This document shows, piece by piece, positions 1 to 6,943 of a stretch of DNA of 51,304 nt. Position 1 is the stretch's first letter; every line of letters starts with the position of its first letter. This DNA comes from RGIG4034 sp045628945 (GTDB lineage Bacteria > Bacillota > Clostridia > Lachnospirales > Lachnospiraceae), in the NCBI GenBank assembly GCA_045628945.1, contig JAZQQG010000040.1, forward strand, positions 1 to 51,304. Direction: 5' to 3'. Under the pieces are notes generated by a model. It did not search any database, was not told the DNA's origin, and saw only the letters and a list, made by a program, of their open reading frames with translations. The translations under genes were made by a program, and so were the position numbers.

Positions 1-1
1 T

Positions 2-1417
2 ACTGAATATGATAAAAAACTGGCTTTGGAAGAAAAGAAGCCTAAAAGCTGGTGTAAAAGTGTCAGTGCTTTTGCAAATACATTAGGTGGTTCACTTATA
101 TTTGGCGTTTCAAATGAAGGTGAAGTAATTGGTCTTGATGATGCTGATCATGATGCTGAAAAGATAAGTGAGATTATAAAGACTCGTATTGATCCACTTC
201 CAGAGTTTAATCTGAGATTTCATAAGACAGATGATGGTAAGGTGCTTATTATCCTTGACATTTTTAGAGGTGATGAAACACCATACTATTACTCTGCTGA
301 TGGAGTATTGGAGGCATATGTGCGAGTTGGAAATGAAAGTGTTAAGGCTACGGCTGTAGAACTTAAGAAACTTGTCTTAAGAGGCAAGAACACATCTTGG
401 GATTCACAGTTATCGCCTTATAAAATGTCTGACTATGCTTATTCAAAATTGAGAGCAAGGTACAAGAAATGGACCGGAAACAGCTTTGATGATAAGGATA
501 TGGTTTCATTTGGTCTTGCAAATGAGGCAGGTGTATTAACAAATACAGGTGCACTTATAGCAGATGATAGTCCTGTGAGATGGTCAAGATTATTTTGTAC
601 TAGATGGAATGGACTTAATAAAGCAGGTGGCGCCATGGATGCGGTTGATGATGCGGAATATGAAGGCAGTGTGCTTTATCTCTTGGATGAGGGCGAAGCA
701 TTTATAAAACGTCATGCAAAAAAGATGTGGAGAAAGTTACCTAACTCAAGGGAAGAACTTCCAGAGTATGTAGAACGTAGTTATCATGAAGCATTAATTA
801 ATGCTCTTGTTCATAGAGATTATCTTGTGAATGGTAGTGAGGTTCATATAGATATCTATGATGACAGAATGGAGATTTATTCGCCAGGAGGGATGGCTGA
901 TGGGGTTCAGATACAGGACAGAGATCCGCTTACTGTGCCATCGACCAGAAGAAATCCGCTTTTGGCTGATATCTTTAATCGACTGGGATATATGGAGCGA
1001 AAGGGCTCTGGTTTTGAAAAAATCATTAATGGTTATGAATTTCAGGTGACTTTTGATGAATCGAAGAAGCCTAGATTTTATTCAGACAGAAGTCAGTTTA
1101 GGACAATTATGCCCAATCTTAATTATGGATTTGATGAAAAGCAGCTTGACGCCAATATTAATCTGGACGGTTCAGAAAATGGTTCAGAAAAACGTTCAGA
1201 AAGCGGTTCAGAAAAACGTGCTGAAATCAACGCAAGCAATAAGCGTAAAATTATCGTTTTGATAAATCAGAACAATAAGATATCTCAAGAAATGCTTGCG
1301 GAACAACTGGGAGTTACAAGACGTGTCGTGCAAAGGTTATTAAAAGAACTGATAGATGAGGAAAAAGTTAAAAGAGTTGGCCCAGATAAGGGTGGCCATT
1401 GGGAAATAATAAAATAA
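2..1417 (+). CDS. Schlafen/AlbA-type ATP-binding transcriptional regulator, 5' end cut by window
   Basis: The frame is open from base 2, and residues before the first possible start (TTG at 26) already match the family, so the true start lies upstream of the window. The N-terminal part has the AlbA_2 (Schlafen-like) core, with the stretch SAFANTLGG followed by IFGVSNEGEVIGL. The middle (about residues 240-330 counted from the TTG at 26) has the HATPase_c_4 type motif YHEALINALVHRDY and later RNPLLADIFNRLGYMERKGSG. The C-terminus (about 410-463) is a winged helix reading QEMLAEQLGVTRRVVQRLL. A Ser/Glu/Lys-rich linker made of 12-bp DNA repeats separates the ATPase from the winged helix. Such COG2865-like proteins are thought to be DNA-binding regulators and are common on mobile elements. 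It lies next to an excisionase-like remnant, which fits an element edge. The family assignment is firm; the regulated target is unknown. Confidence 0.85.
   Translation, partial: TEYDKKLALEEKKPKSWCKSVSAFANTLGGSLIFGVSNEGEVIGLDDADHDAEKISEIIKTRIDPLPEFNLRFHKTDDGKVLIILDIFRGDETPYYYSADGVLEAYVRVGNESVKATAVELKKLVLRGKNTSWDSQLSPYKMSDYAYSKLRARYKKWTGNSFDDKDMVSFGLANEAGVLTNTGALIADDSPVRWSRLFCTRWNGLNKAGGAMDAVDDAEYEGSVLYLLDEGEAFIKRHAKKMWRKLPNSREELPEYVERSYHEALINALVHRDYLVNGSEVHIDIYDDRMEIYSPGGMADGVQIQDRDPLTVPSTRRNPLLADIFNRLGYMERKGSGFEKIINGYEFQVTFDESKKPRFYSDRSQFRTIMPNLNYGFDEKQLDANINLDGSENGSEKRSESGSEKRAEINASNKRKIIVLINQNNKISQEMLAEQLGVTRRVVQRLLKELIDEEKVKRVGPDKGGHWEIIK
1169..1216 (+). repeat. Four 12-bp coding repeats in the regulator linker
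   Basis: Units of the type GGTTCAGAAAAT, GGTTCAGAAAAA, CGTTCAGAAAGC and GGTTCAGAAAAA follow without gaps. They encode a Gly/Ser/Glu/Asn/Lys linker between the ATPase part and the winged helix. The copy number could change by slippage without breaking the frame. Confidence 0.7.
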
Positions 1418-1424
1418 TTATTAA

Positions 1425-1604
1425 TCAAGCAGCTATGGAGTAATCAATATTTATGAGTTCTGCGATTATTTATCAATAGGTGAAACAAAAGCAAGAGAGC
1501 TATTACATGATTCTGGTAATGGCTTTACTGTGCGCATAGGTAACAGACTTTATGCGCATAAGGGTAGCGTTGATAAATGGTTACTCAAACAGTTGGTAGC
1601 GTGA
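1425..1604 (+). pseudogene. Excisionase-like (Tn916 Xis/DUF6462-type) remnant without a start codon
   Basis: The frame 1425-1604 ends in TGA and translates to about 59 residues. It contains YEFCDYLSIGETKAREL, then FTVRIGNRLYAH, then GSVDKWLLKQL. This is the layout of small MerR/excisionase-like winged helices: an N-terminal recognition helix, a hairpin with a basic turn, and a C-terminal helix. No ATG, GTG or TTG opens this frame. The nearby ATG at 1435 is in another frame and meets TAA after one codon (GAG). A small frameshift or 5' loss therefore probably inactivated it. No integrase follows it here. An unusual ATT start cannot be excluded. Confidence 0.55.
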
Positions 1605-1654
1605 AAATAGATAATAAAATGAAATAATCATAGCAACTAAATAATACACGTGAT

Positions 1655-1700
1655 AAACTTATGGAGATGAACAATACTGTTCTTTTCCATAAGTTTTTTT
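1655..1700 (+). terminator. Long stem-loop terminator
   Basis: Arms AAACTTATGGA (1655-1665) and TCCATAAGTTT (1686-1696) are perfect complements. An inner GAACA/TGTTC helix stacks inside, and a T-run reaches 1700. It closes transcription from the left-edge genes before the lipoprotein gene. Confidence 0.8.
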
Positions 1701-1765
1701 CGTTATAGGAGGAAGAAACAGCGTCAGAAAATAAATAAAAATATACAAAAGGAGAAAAATTTCCG

Positions 1766-2470
1766 ATGAAGAAAAAAATATTAACTTGTATTTGCACAGT
1801 AACTATTTCGGCAATGCTGTTAGCCGGCTGCGGGGGTAAAGCAAACACAGCAAAAGAACCAACAACCACACAGGCACCTGCATCTACTTCAGCGCCTACA
1901 CAGCCTGAAGTTACAGAAGTTCCTGAGACAACCGACGTACCTGAAGTAACCGAGACTCCTTCAGACATTGAAGTTTCTAATGATTTGTTTATCCACTCTA
2001 TCTCTGATTTGGTTAACAACTTGAAGGTAATGGACACTTCTATTGTACATAAGTCCTCTGAGCTCGACGCTTCTAAGTTTGATGTTACCTTTGTCGATTG
2101 GGACGACGATGAGAAAACTATAAACTTACTCACGCCTAACGGTCGCTTTGATTTTGAGGATTTTACAACATCTTCGAATGTAAAAATTGATACTTTCGTT
2201 GATGCTTATAACGAACTTGTTGTACTTTTTGGTACTGCTCCTAATGAAATTTGGGCAGACTGGACTCTGACGCGTTTCGCATGCACTTGGGTAGTAGATG
2301 AAACTACTAATATAACACTTAATGGTTATCCTGAAATACTAGATGGACAAGTGATAGGAACGGTACAAGAGGGGCCTGGCTGGCTTTACGTTGAGATTTA
2401 CACAAGTGACACAGCCTATACATCCGATTATACTAACTACTATCTTGAAAATTATGACGGTATGGACTAA
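1766..2470 (+). CDS. Small lipoprotein with Thr/Pro/Glu-rich stalk, function unknown
   Basis: This 234-residue protein has a lipoprotein signal peptide (MKKKI start, hydrophobic core, lipobox LAGC with the Cys near residue 22). A low-complexity stalk rich in T, P, E, V and A follows to about residue 70. The remaining globular part of about 160 residues is acidic and rich in aromatic and Thr residues. AAAGGAG at about 1748-1754 sits 11 bases before the ATG, which supports this start. It is probably anchored on the outer face of the membrane, with the stalk lifting the domain through the wall. It is a single gene between two terminators, and I recognise no domain. The codon use is AT-rich like the rest of the left edge. 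Confidence 0.85.
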   Translation: MKKKILTCICTVTISAMLLAGCGGKANTAKEPTTTQAPASTSAPTQPEVTEVPETTDVPEVTETPSDIEVSNDLFIHSISDLVNNLKVMDTSIVHKSSELDASKFDVTFVDWDDDEKTINLLTPNGRFDFEDFTTSSNVKIDTFVDAYNELVVLFGTAPNEIWADWTLTRFACTWVVDETTNITLNGYPEILDGQVIGTVQEGPGWLYVEIYTSDTAYTSDYTNYYLENYDGMD

Positions 2471-2490
2471 TCACTAACCTAAACCACATA

Positions 2491-2523
2491 GGGCAGTTAG
2501 GAAACTGACTGCCCTTATTTTAT
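2491..2523 (+). terminator. Terminator of the lipoprotein gene
   Basis: GGGCAGTTAG and CTGACTGCCC form a 10-bp stem with one wobble pair around a GAAA loop, followed by a T-rich tract (TTATTTTATA). Confidence 0.85.
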
Positions 2524-2545
2524 ACACAGAGGAGCATAGACTAAA

Positions 2546-2671
2546 ATGAGAAAACGTATTTTATATTCAGGACGCTGTAGTTACAGGGTCTTTTTTTATG
2601 CATCTAATAACTTTCTTTCTGATTCAATTTGTCAACCATATATGGAACCATATAGAACTTATAGAAAATGA
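2546..2671 (+). CDS. Possible 41-residue small protein (weak)
   Basis: A frame opens with ATG (MRKRILYSGR) after GAGGAG at 2528-2533, spacing 12, and ends in TGA at 2671. A terminator-like stem with a T7 tract (2571-2597) lies inside the frame, which argues that the segment is untranslated. I recognise no family. The segment may be only a decayed leader. Confidence 0.2.
   Translation: MRKRILYSGRCSYRVFFYASNNFLSDSICQPYMEPYRTYRK
2571..2597 (+). terminator. Second terminator-like hairpin with T7 tract
   Basis: GACGCTGT and ACAGGGTC pair with one mismatch around AGTT and are followed by seven T. It lies within 60 bases of the previous terminator. Confidence 0.55.
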
Positions 2672-2703
2672 TCGTCGTTAAAATCATGTTGCAGATCCAT
2701 GGG

Positions 2704-2826
2704 ACCCGTTTACGGGTAGCAAGTAACAACTTGTGTGACTGTCAGGCCAATAACCATCCCACTTGTGGGGAGCCAGTATTATTAGGGCTATGCCCGAAAA
2801 TGAAAAACCACCCGCTAAGCGGGTGG
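2704..2826. other. Run of four short GC-rich hairpins in AT-rich DNA
   Basis: Four compact inverted repeats follow within 123 bases: ACCCGT/ACGGGT (2704-2717), CCCAC/GTGGG (2758-2769), GGGC/GCCC (2785-2795) and CCACCCGC/GCGGGTGG (2808-2826). Loops are only 2-3 bases. The last one also serves as a minus-strand terminator (listed separately). The other three are unexplained. This fits a structured RNA read leftward past the repressor gene, or a single-stranded-DNA signal of a mobile element. I do not recognise a named RNA class. A 63-codon plus-strand frame across the region lacks a ribosome site and is probably not coding. Confidence 0.45.
2803..2826 (-). terminator. Terminator of the XRE repressor gene
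   Basis: Read on the minus strand, CCACCCGC-TTA-GCGGGTGG is followed by TTTTTC. It lies about 30 bases past the stop of the repressor gene. Confidence 0.8.
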
Positions 2827-2855
2827 ATAATTATTGCTATGAAAAGCGGTGCAAA

Positions 2856-3188
2856 TTAATCGTTTAGCTTAGAGAGATATAACAATAATCGTCTGGCAAG
2901 AGACTCGTTGTTATTTAATTGCTTCAGAAGAAGAAAGACGTCGGGATTCTCATCAGCGGAGATGGTTATTGATTTGCTTGATGCATCTTCTGTTTTCCCG
3001 TATAGATAGTCCGCTGTAGTACCGAAAGTGTCAGCAATAAAGCTAACCGTTTGATAAGATGGCTCACGATCTCCGCTTTCATATCGCCCGTATCCCATCG
3101 CCGACATATTGAGACGTCGCGCTGCCTCAGCTTTATTGATTCCAAGCGATTCTCTGATTTGAATTAATCGTTTGTTGCAAAATTCCAT
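2856..3188 (-). CDS. XRE-family (Cro/CI-type) repressor
   Basis: This 110-residue protein has an N-terminal helix-turn-helix (about residues 8-62) with the XRE pattern IRESLGINKAEAARRLNMS, then YGRYESGDREPSYQTVSFIAD and TADYLYGKT. The short C-terminal tail has a predicted helix (LLKQLNNNESLARRLL). The upstream gap holds two TAACCnnnGGTTA palindromes, so it probably represses its own promoter and the divergent plus-strand promoter. The divergent partner is now only a 21-codon stub. This arrangement resembles an immunity-repressor switch of a phage or integrative element. The domain call is firm; the regulated element is inferred. Confidence 0.88.
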   Translation of the reverse strand: MEFCNKRLIQIRESLGINKAEAARRLNMSAMGYGRYESGDREPSYQTVSFIADTFGTTADYLYGKTEDASSKSITISADENPDVFLLLKQLNNNESLARRLLLYLSKLND

Positions 3189-3200
3189 AGCGACTCCTTG

Positions 3201-3229
3201 TTGACAATATTAACCAATGGTTATATTGT
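3201..3229 (+). promoter_or_regulatory. Promoter of the truncated divergent gene
   Basis: TTGACA (3201-3206) and TATTGT (3224-3229) are separated by 17 bases. Operator 1 lies between them, so bound repressor would block RNA polymerase. Confidence 0.6.
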
Positions 3230-3248
3230 TAGTATTAACCGTTGGTTA
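3211..3248. promoter_or_regulatory. Twin palindromic operators TAACCnnnGGTTA
   Basis: Site 1 (3211-3223) reads TAACCAATGGTTA and site 2 (3236-3248) reads TAACCGTTGGTTA. The arms are identical and only the 3-base spacers differ. Centres are 25 bp apart, close to two and a half helix turns. They lie between the XRE repressor and the divergent truncated gene, so the repressor is the likely ligand. Confidence 0.75.
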
Positions 3249-3287
3249 TAGTGTAACGTTGGATTCTATTTTTTACAAGGAGATTTT

Positions 3288-3353
3288 ATGAGTGAATTAA
3301 TTAAAGTTGATAATGAATATGAATTATCAAAACTGTACCGGAAGAGAGCGTAA
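3288..3353 (+). pseudogene. 21-codon stub of a gene with strong ribosome site
   Basis: AAGGAG (3277-3282) precedes ATG by 5 bases, and the frame reads MSELIKVDNEYELSKLYRKR before TAA. The opening resembles starts of phage antirepressor-type proteins (MxELIKVD), but this is only a few residues. The strong promoter and ribosome site in front of so short a product suggest the 3' part was deleted. It could instead be a genuine leader peptide. Confidence 0.35.
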
Positions 3354-3357
3354 CCCG

Positions 3358-3386
3358 TTGACAAAATCGAATAATGGATGTACTGT
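3358..3386 (+). promoter_or_regulatory. Promoter of the Panacea antitoxin-like gene
   Basis: TTGACA (3358-3363), a 17-base spacer and TACTGT (3381-3386) match a vegetative promoter. The start point falls inside the palindrome that follows directly. Confidence 0.7.
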
Positions 3387-3388
3387 AT

Positions 3389-3408
3389 GAGGTATCAATT
3401 GATACCTC
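3389..3408. promoter_or_regulatory. Perfect 20-bp palindrome operator
   Basis: GAGGTATCAATTGATACCTC is a perfect inverted repeat starting 2 bases after the -10 box, covering the expected transcription start. Its position fits autorepression by the downstream HTH protein, as is usual for MqsA/HigA-type antitoxins. The binding partner is inferred. Confidence 0.75.
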
Positions 3409-3499
3409 ACGCAACTACCTTTGTAATGTCGTTTCATTTTGCAGAGAAGGCTTTTTCTCCCAAAATGTTCCCTTATAAGAAACAATCGGAGGCGTTTTC

Positions 3500-4528
3500 A
3501 TGAGCATGAAGATTATTAAAAGTGAAAAGAGAATTTGCGCATGCTGTATGGAAGAACATGAAGTGAAAACTGTTCTTGTTATGGAGCGAGCAACGTTCAA
3601 GAATAGTGCAGTTGATTATGAGGCATCGTATTTGTACTGCGAATTGGCAAAAGAACTCTATATGGATGAACAGCAGATGCAGGACAACGACATCAGATTA
3701 AAGGACGCATACAGAAAAAAGGAAGGGCTACTAACATCAGCACAAATAGGAGAAATTCGAGCGAAGTATGGTATAAGCCAAAGCGATTTATGTTTATTGT
3801 TAGGTTGGGGTGGTAAAACGATTACAAGATACGAAAGCCACCAAGTGCAGGATAAGGCACATGATACTATTCTTAAGAAAATAGATCAGGATCCAGAATG
3901 GTTTTTGAATCTTCTCAACGGAGCAAAAACAAATCTATCAGCAGAGTCTTACCAAAAATATTTAGCGGCAGCGATTTCTTTATATGAGGAAGATCAAGAT
4001 GCCTATCTCAGGAAGGCAATTGAGGCGAGCTATGCCAAATTCCAGGGGAATCAGATGTTTCATGGGAACACAGATTTGTCATTGGATAAGGTTGTTGAAG
4101 TAATTAGATATTTTGCTTCATCAAGCAAGGTGAATAGTCTTTATAAGGTCAAGTTAATGAAACTTATGTGGTATGCAGATACATTATCTTATAAAAGAAG
4201 AGGCTTAGCAATCACAGGGTTGGTATATCAAGCGCTTCCAATGGGAGCTGTCCCAGTGGGACATAATTCCATCATTGACTTAAAGGATGTTCCATGTGAA
4301 GAAGTTGATATGGGTGAGACAAATGCATATCATTTTTCTTTGAGTGGGAAACAAACTTTTTCCAAATTATCAGATGAAGAGAAAGATATTTTGGATGTAA
4401 TCATAGAGAAACTTGGAAAGATGGGTAAGAATGAAATAATAAACTTTATGCATAAGGAGCAGGCATATATTGCAACTGCGTCGAGAGATATTATTCAGTT
4501 CAAATATGCTGAAACTTTACAAATCTGA
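3500..4528 (+). CDS. MqsA-like zinc-finger/HTH/Panacea (DUF4065) antitoxin-type protein
   Basis: This 342-residue protein has three parts. The N-terminus has a Cys cluster (CACC at residues 13-16) like a small zinc-binding domain. Residues about 75-135 form an MqsA/HigA-type helix-turn-helix (LTSAQIGEIRAKYGISQSDL, then ITRYESHQVQDKAHD). Residues about 190-330 match the Panacea/SocA domain (KLMKLMWYADTLSYKRRG, then GLVYQALPMGAVP). Known Panacea proteins neutralise very different toxins encoded beside them. Here no toxin-like gene is adjacent: upstream is a 21-codon stub and downstream a terminator. It may be an orphan antitoxin, a solitary regulator or half of a broken pair. GGAGG at 3488-3492 supports the start. 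The family call is firm; the antitoxin role is inference. Confidence 0.85.
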   Translation: MSMKIIKSEKRICACCMEEHEVKTVLVMERATFKNSAVDYEASYLYCELAKELYMDEQQMQDNDIRLKDAYRKKEGLLTSAQIGEIRAKYGISQSDLCLLLGWGGKTITRYESHQVQDKAHDTILKKIDQDPEWFLNLLNGAKTNLSAESYQKYLAAAISLYEEDQDAYLRKAIEASYAKFQGNQMFHGNTDLSLDKVVEVIRYFASSSKVNSLYKVKLMKLMWYADTLSYKRRGLAITGLVYQALPMGAVPVGHNSIIDLKDVPCEEVDMGETNAYHFSLSGKQTFSKLSDEEKDILDVIIEKLGKMGKNEIINFMHKEQAYIATASRDIIQFKYAETLQI

Positions 4529-4547
4529 GTGGCAAAAATATAGATAT

Positions 4548-4580
4548 AAGGACCGTGTAGAGATGCACGGTCCTTAATCA
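4548..4580 (+). terminator. Terminator after the Panacea gene
   Basis: AAGGACCGTG (4548-4557) and CACGGTCCTT (4566-4575) are perfect 10-bp arms with an 8-base loop. The T-run is weak. It marks the end of the AT-rich left region. Confidence 0.7.
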
Positions 4581-4747
4581 TTCTAATGGTTTGAATGCTG
4601 AGAAGCGGACAGAAATTCGCAATAGTGGAAATGATATTTAATGTGTGTTATACTCCCATAATAAAAAAACACGCGGTCTCTTTATCAAGTACACCTACGA
4701 TTGATAAAGGGAACTTGATACATTTGAGCAATAAAGGAGGAGTACAG

Positions 4748-6943
4748 ATGAGAAGCAGATGGACGTTTGTTGCTACATTTTTGCTTGTGGTGTCGATATT
4801 TGCGGGAATATCAATCAATGCAAATGCCGATTATCATCCGCAGGATCGCAACACGGACGATGTGGTAACTTATGACGAGTTGACGGATAGCCAGAGAAGG
4901 AATATGCTGGACGGCTATAGCGCTAATCTCCGTGGCGGCGGACTTGGGTATGAAATGTATTACGTAATGGAGCAGAAACCCTATATTAAGGAGATTGGGC
5001 TGCCCAATTCTCGGGGCAAGTTAAAGACTTCCTATGGGGTTGTGAGTACAAGAGTGAAGCGGTACTACCTGAACTTGCGTACCGATGAGAAGATTTATCC
5101 CCGCCATACAAGACAGTGGTATGTGACGGATACATGGGAGGATAAAGAGCTTGGCTGGGTCGCAAGTGTAGACTGTACCTATCCTCATCAGAAGCTGACT
5201 ACACCGGAGACCATTCATGAGGGTGGCAAGAAATATAAAGTCGTGGCGCTGGATCTTCACAATGCTTATGTCAAGGAACTGACCGTAACCGACAATATTA
5301 CGACGATTATTGCCTGTCAAACACCGATGCTGAAAGATTTTAAGGGCGGCTTTAATGTAGAAAAAATCGGGGACAGAGCCTTTAAGGATAATATCTACAT
5401 GGTGAACCTGCCCTATTTCCCATATCTTACCAGTATCGGAAATTATGCGTTTATTGGTTGTGTGAATCTGAAGGATGTTTTGCTGCCACCACTTATCGAA
5501 AATCTTGGTTGGAATGCCTTCGGTTGGTACGATTGCGTAAAGGGCAATTATGATTTCGAACATTGTAATCGCGAGGATTTTGAATACAACGATATCGATG
5601 AATTGGCAGGCTGCTATCGCATAGAAGGTATTACTCTCTATGCAACCAAGAAGACCACCACCTGGGACACGCTGGAAGATCTCCTGGGAGAAGGGCGTGC
5701 AAATTCATTGGGCGACCTTGCATATGCGCCAAAGGAAAACTATCCCGGCAGAGCAGCGGCAATTATTATCGACGATGAAGAGCCCTATGCGGACTGGTTG
5801 CCGCCTCTGGAAGATCCCAGCAAAATGGACTGGGGCGAAAGTTCGGTTGCTGACCCTGAGGATCCCAAGTCTATTATGAATTCGGTGACTTATGCGGAGA
5901 AAACCACCATTAAATATCTGACGAAGTTGTTTCTGTCAGATAATATCGATGAGGATATGTATCTTACATTGATAGGCGCGACCGTCGGTGCCAATGACAT
6001 TCCGCCTGAATTCGCACATGAACACGCGTTGGATACCGAATTCCCGACCTTTCTGGATTTGTACCGCAGGAATCGGACGCAGTATGTTAATGAGCAGACA
6101 CTTAGGGAAAAGAAGAGAATAGACGAAGCTATGGAATTGTCGAAAGCGCTGACACAGCATGCTAACAACATGTTGTACTATATCGTAAACGATATAAGCA
6201 TAGCGGGTGAAACCGGAATTTATGATAAGCTCGGTATAAAGAATAAAATGAAGGTATTTGAGGTGGTGGATCACCTTAATCGTATGAGTATCTACATCGA
6301 CAGTGGCGACTCCTACGGTGAGGCAGGCCTCAAGACGTTGACGACTGCGACCTATCTTACCTGGGCGAGTGAAGCCGCGCCCACAGCGCTTAAGATTTAT
6401 GAGACCGTAATTTATGCCCTGTTCGGTAATTCCAAAGCGGCGGATGCTGCTTCAATTGTCACGATGGGGCGTCATTTTGTTGAACTGACCACCGATTTGG
6501 TAGTAGGTACTGCATATGATTCTTTTTATGAAGCATCTATGAATTTTGCGGAGGACGTAAGGTGGGATGCATTCTGTATGCTACTGAAGCTTAACACCAA
6601 ACTGGTTCTGAAAAGACTGATAGATGAAAATTACAGCAGTTACGGTGCATATGGCGAGACCATAACGAATATTGCGTACATCGCAAGGGTGTGTATTGAC
6701 GGACCGATGTGGGAAGAAATCAAAAAGGGGTTTGATGAAATGTACCATAACGGGACGCTTTTGAACACATATATAGATGTGGTATATGATACTACTGTAA
6801 AGAACAATAAGTTTGGAGAGATTTTGTCGGATTTTGTGGCATCTTTTTATGAAGATGGTTCCAAACCGATATTCGATGATTATATACAGTACCTGATAGA
6901 TAAGGTTGGAGAAGTATGGAGGGCGAAGCCGGATGGAAAGTAA
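4748..6943 (+). CDS. Secreted BspA-like LRR protein, copy 1 of duplicated module
   Basis: I start it at 4748 (731 residues) because AAAGGAGG at 4733-4740 precedes this ATG and the first residues form a signal peptide ending ANA/DY. The frame is open upstream to 4595 but has no signal sequence or ribosome site there. After the signal comes a degenerate EF-hand-like loop (DRNTDDVVTYDEL), then a domain with LRGGGLGYEM. Residues about 165-265 hold LRR_5 repeats (IGDRAFKDNIYMVNLPYFP, then IGNYAFIGCVNLKDVLLPP). A long helical C-terminal domain of about 370 residues follows. It is clearly paralogous to the protein at 8475-10604 along its whole length. It overlaps the next lipoprotein gene by 11 bases, suggesting coupled translation. 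Probably an extracellular binding or adhesion protein; the ligand is unknown. Confidence 0.85.
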   Translation: MRSRWTFVATFLLVVSIFAGISINANADYHPQDRNTDDVVTYDELTDSQRRNMLDGYSANLRGGGLGYEMYYVMEQKPYIKEIGLPNSRGKLKTSYGVVSTRVKRYYLNLRTDEKIYPRHTRQWYVTDTWEDKELGWVASVDCTYPHQKLTTPETIHEGGKKYKVVALDLHNAYVKELTVTDNITTIIACQTPMLKDFKGGFNVEKIGDRAFKDNIYMVNLPYFPYLTSIGNYAFIGCVNLKDVLLPPLIENLGWNAFGWYDCVKGNYDFEHCNREDFEYNDIDELAGCYRIEGITLYATKKTTTWDTLEDLLGEGRANSLGDLAYAPKENYPGRAAAIIIDDEEPYADWLPPLEDPSKMDWGESSVADPEDPKSIMNSVTYAEKTTIKYLTKLFLSDNIDEDMYLTLIGATVGANDIPPEFAHEHALDTEFPTFLDLYRRNRTQYVNEQTLREKKRIDEAMELSKALTQHANNMLYYIVNDISIAGETGIYDKLGIKNKMKVFEVVDHLNRMSIYIDSGDSYGEAGLKTLTTATYLTWASEAAPTALKIYETVIYALFGNSKAADAASIVTMGRHFVELTTDLVVGTAYDSFYEASMNFAEDVRWDAFCMLLKLNTKLVLKRLIDENYSSYGAYGETITNIAYIARVCIDGPMWEEIKKGFDEMYHNGTLLNTYIDVVYDTTVKNNKFGEILSDFVASFYEDGSKPIFDDYIQYLIDKVGEVWRAKPDGK

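Noticed and set aside
2668..2859. 63-codon plus-strand frame across the hairpin run
   Set aside because: It lacks a ribosome site, covers four hairpins and a terminator, and has no recognisable product.
4602..4660. Third copy of the shared promoter element before the LRR operon
   Set aside because: GACAG, ATTCGC and GTGGAA are present, but the distances to the -10 box differ from the two firm copies, so I do not count it.
4595..4747. Upstream extension of the first LRR gene to an ATG at 4595
   Set aside because: It places 51 residues without a signal peptide before a perfect signal peptide, and only the ATG at 4748 has a ribosome site (AAAGGAGG).
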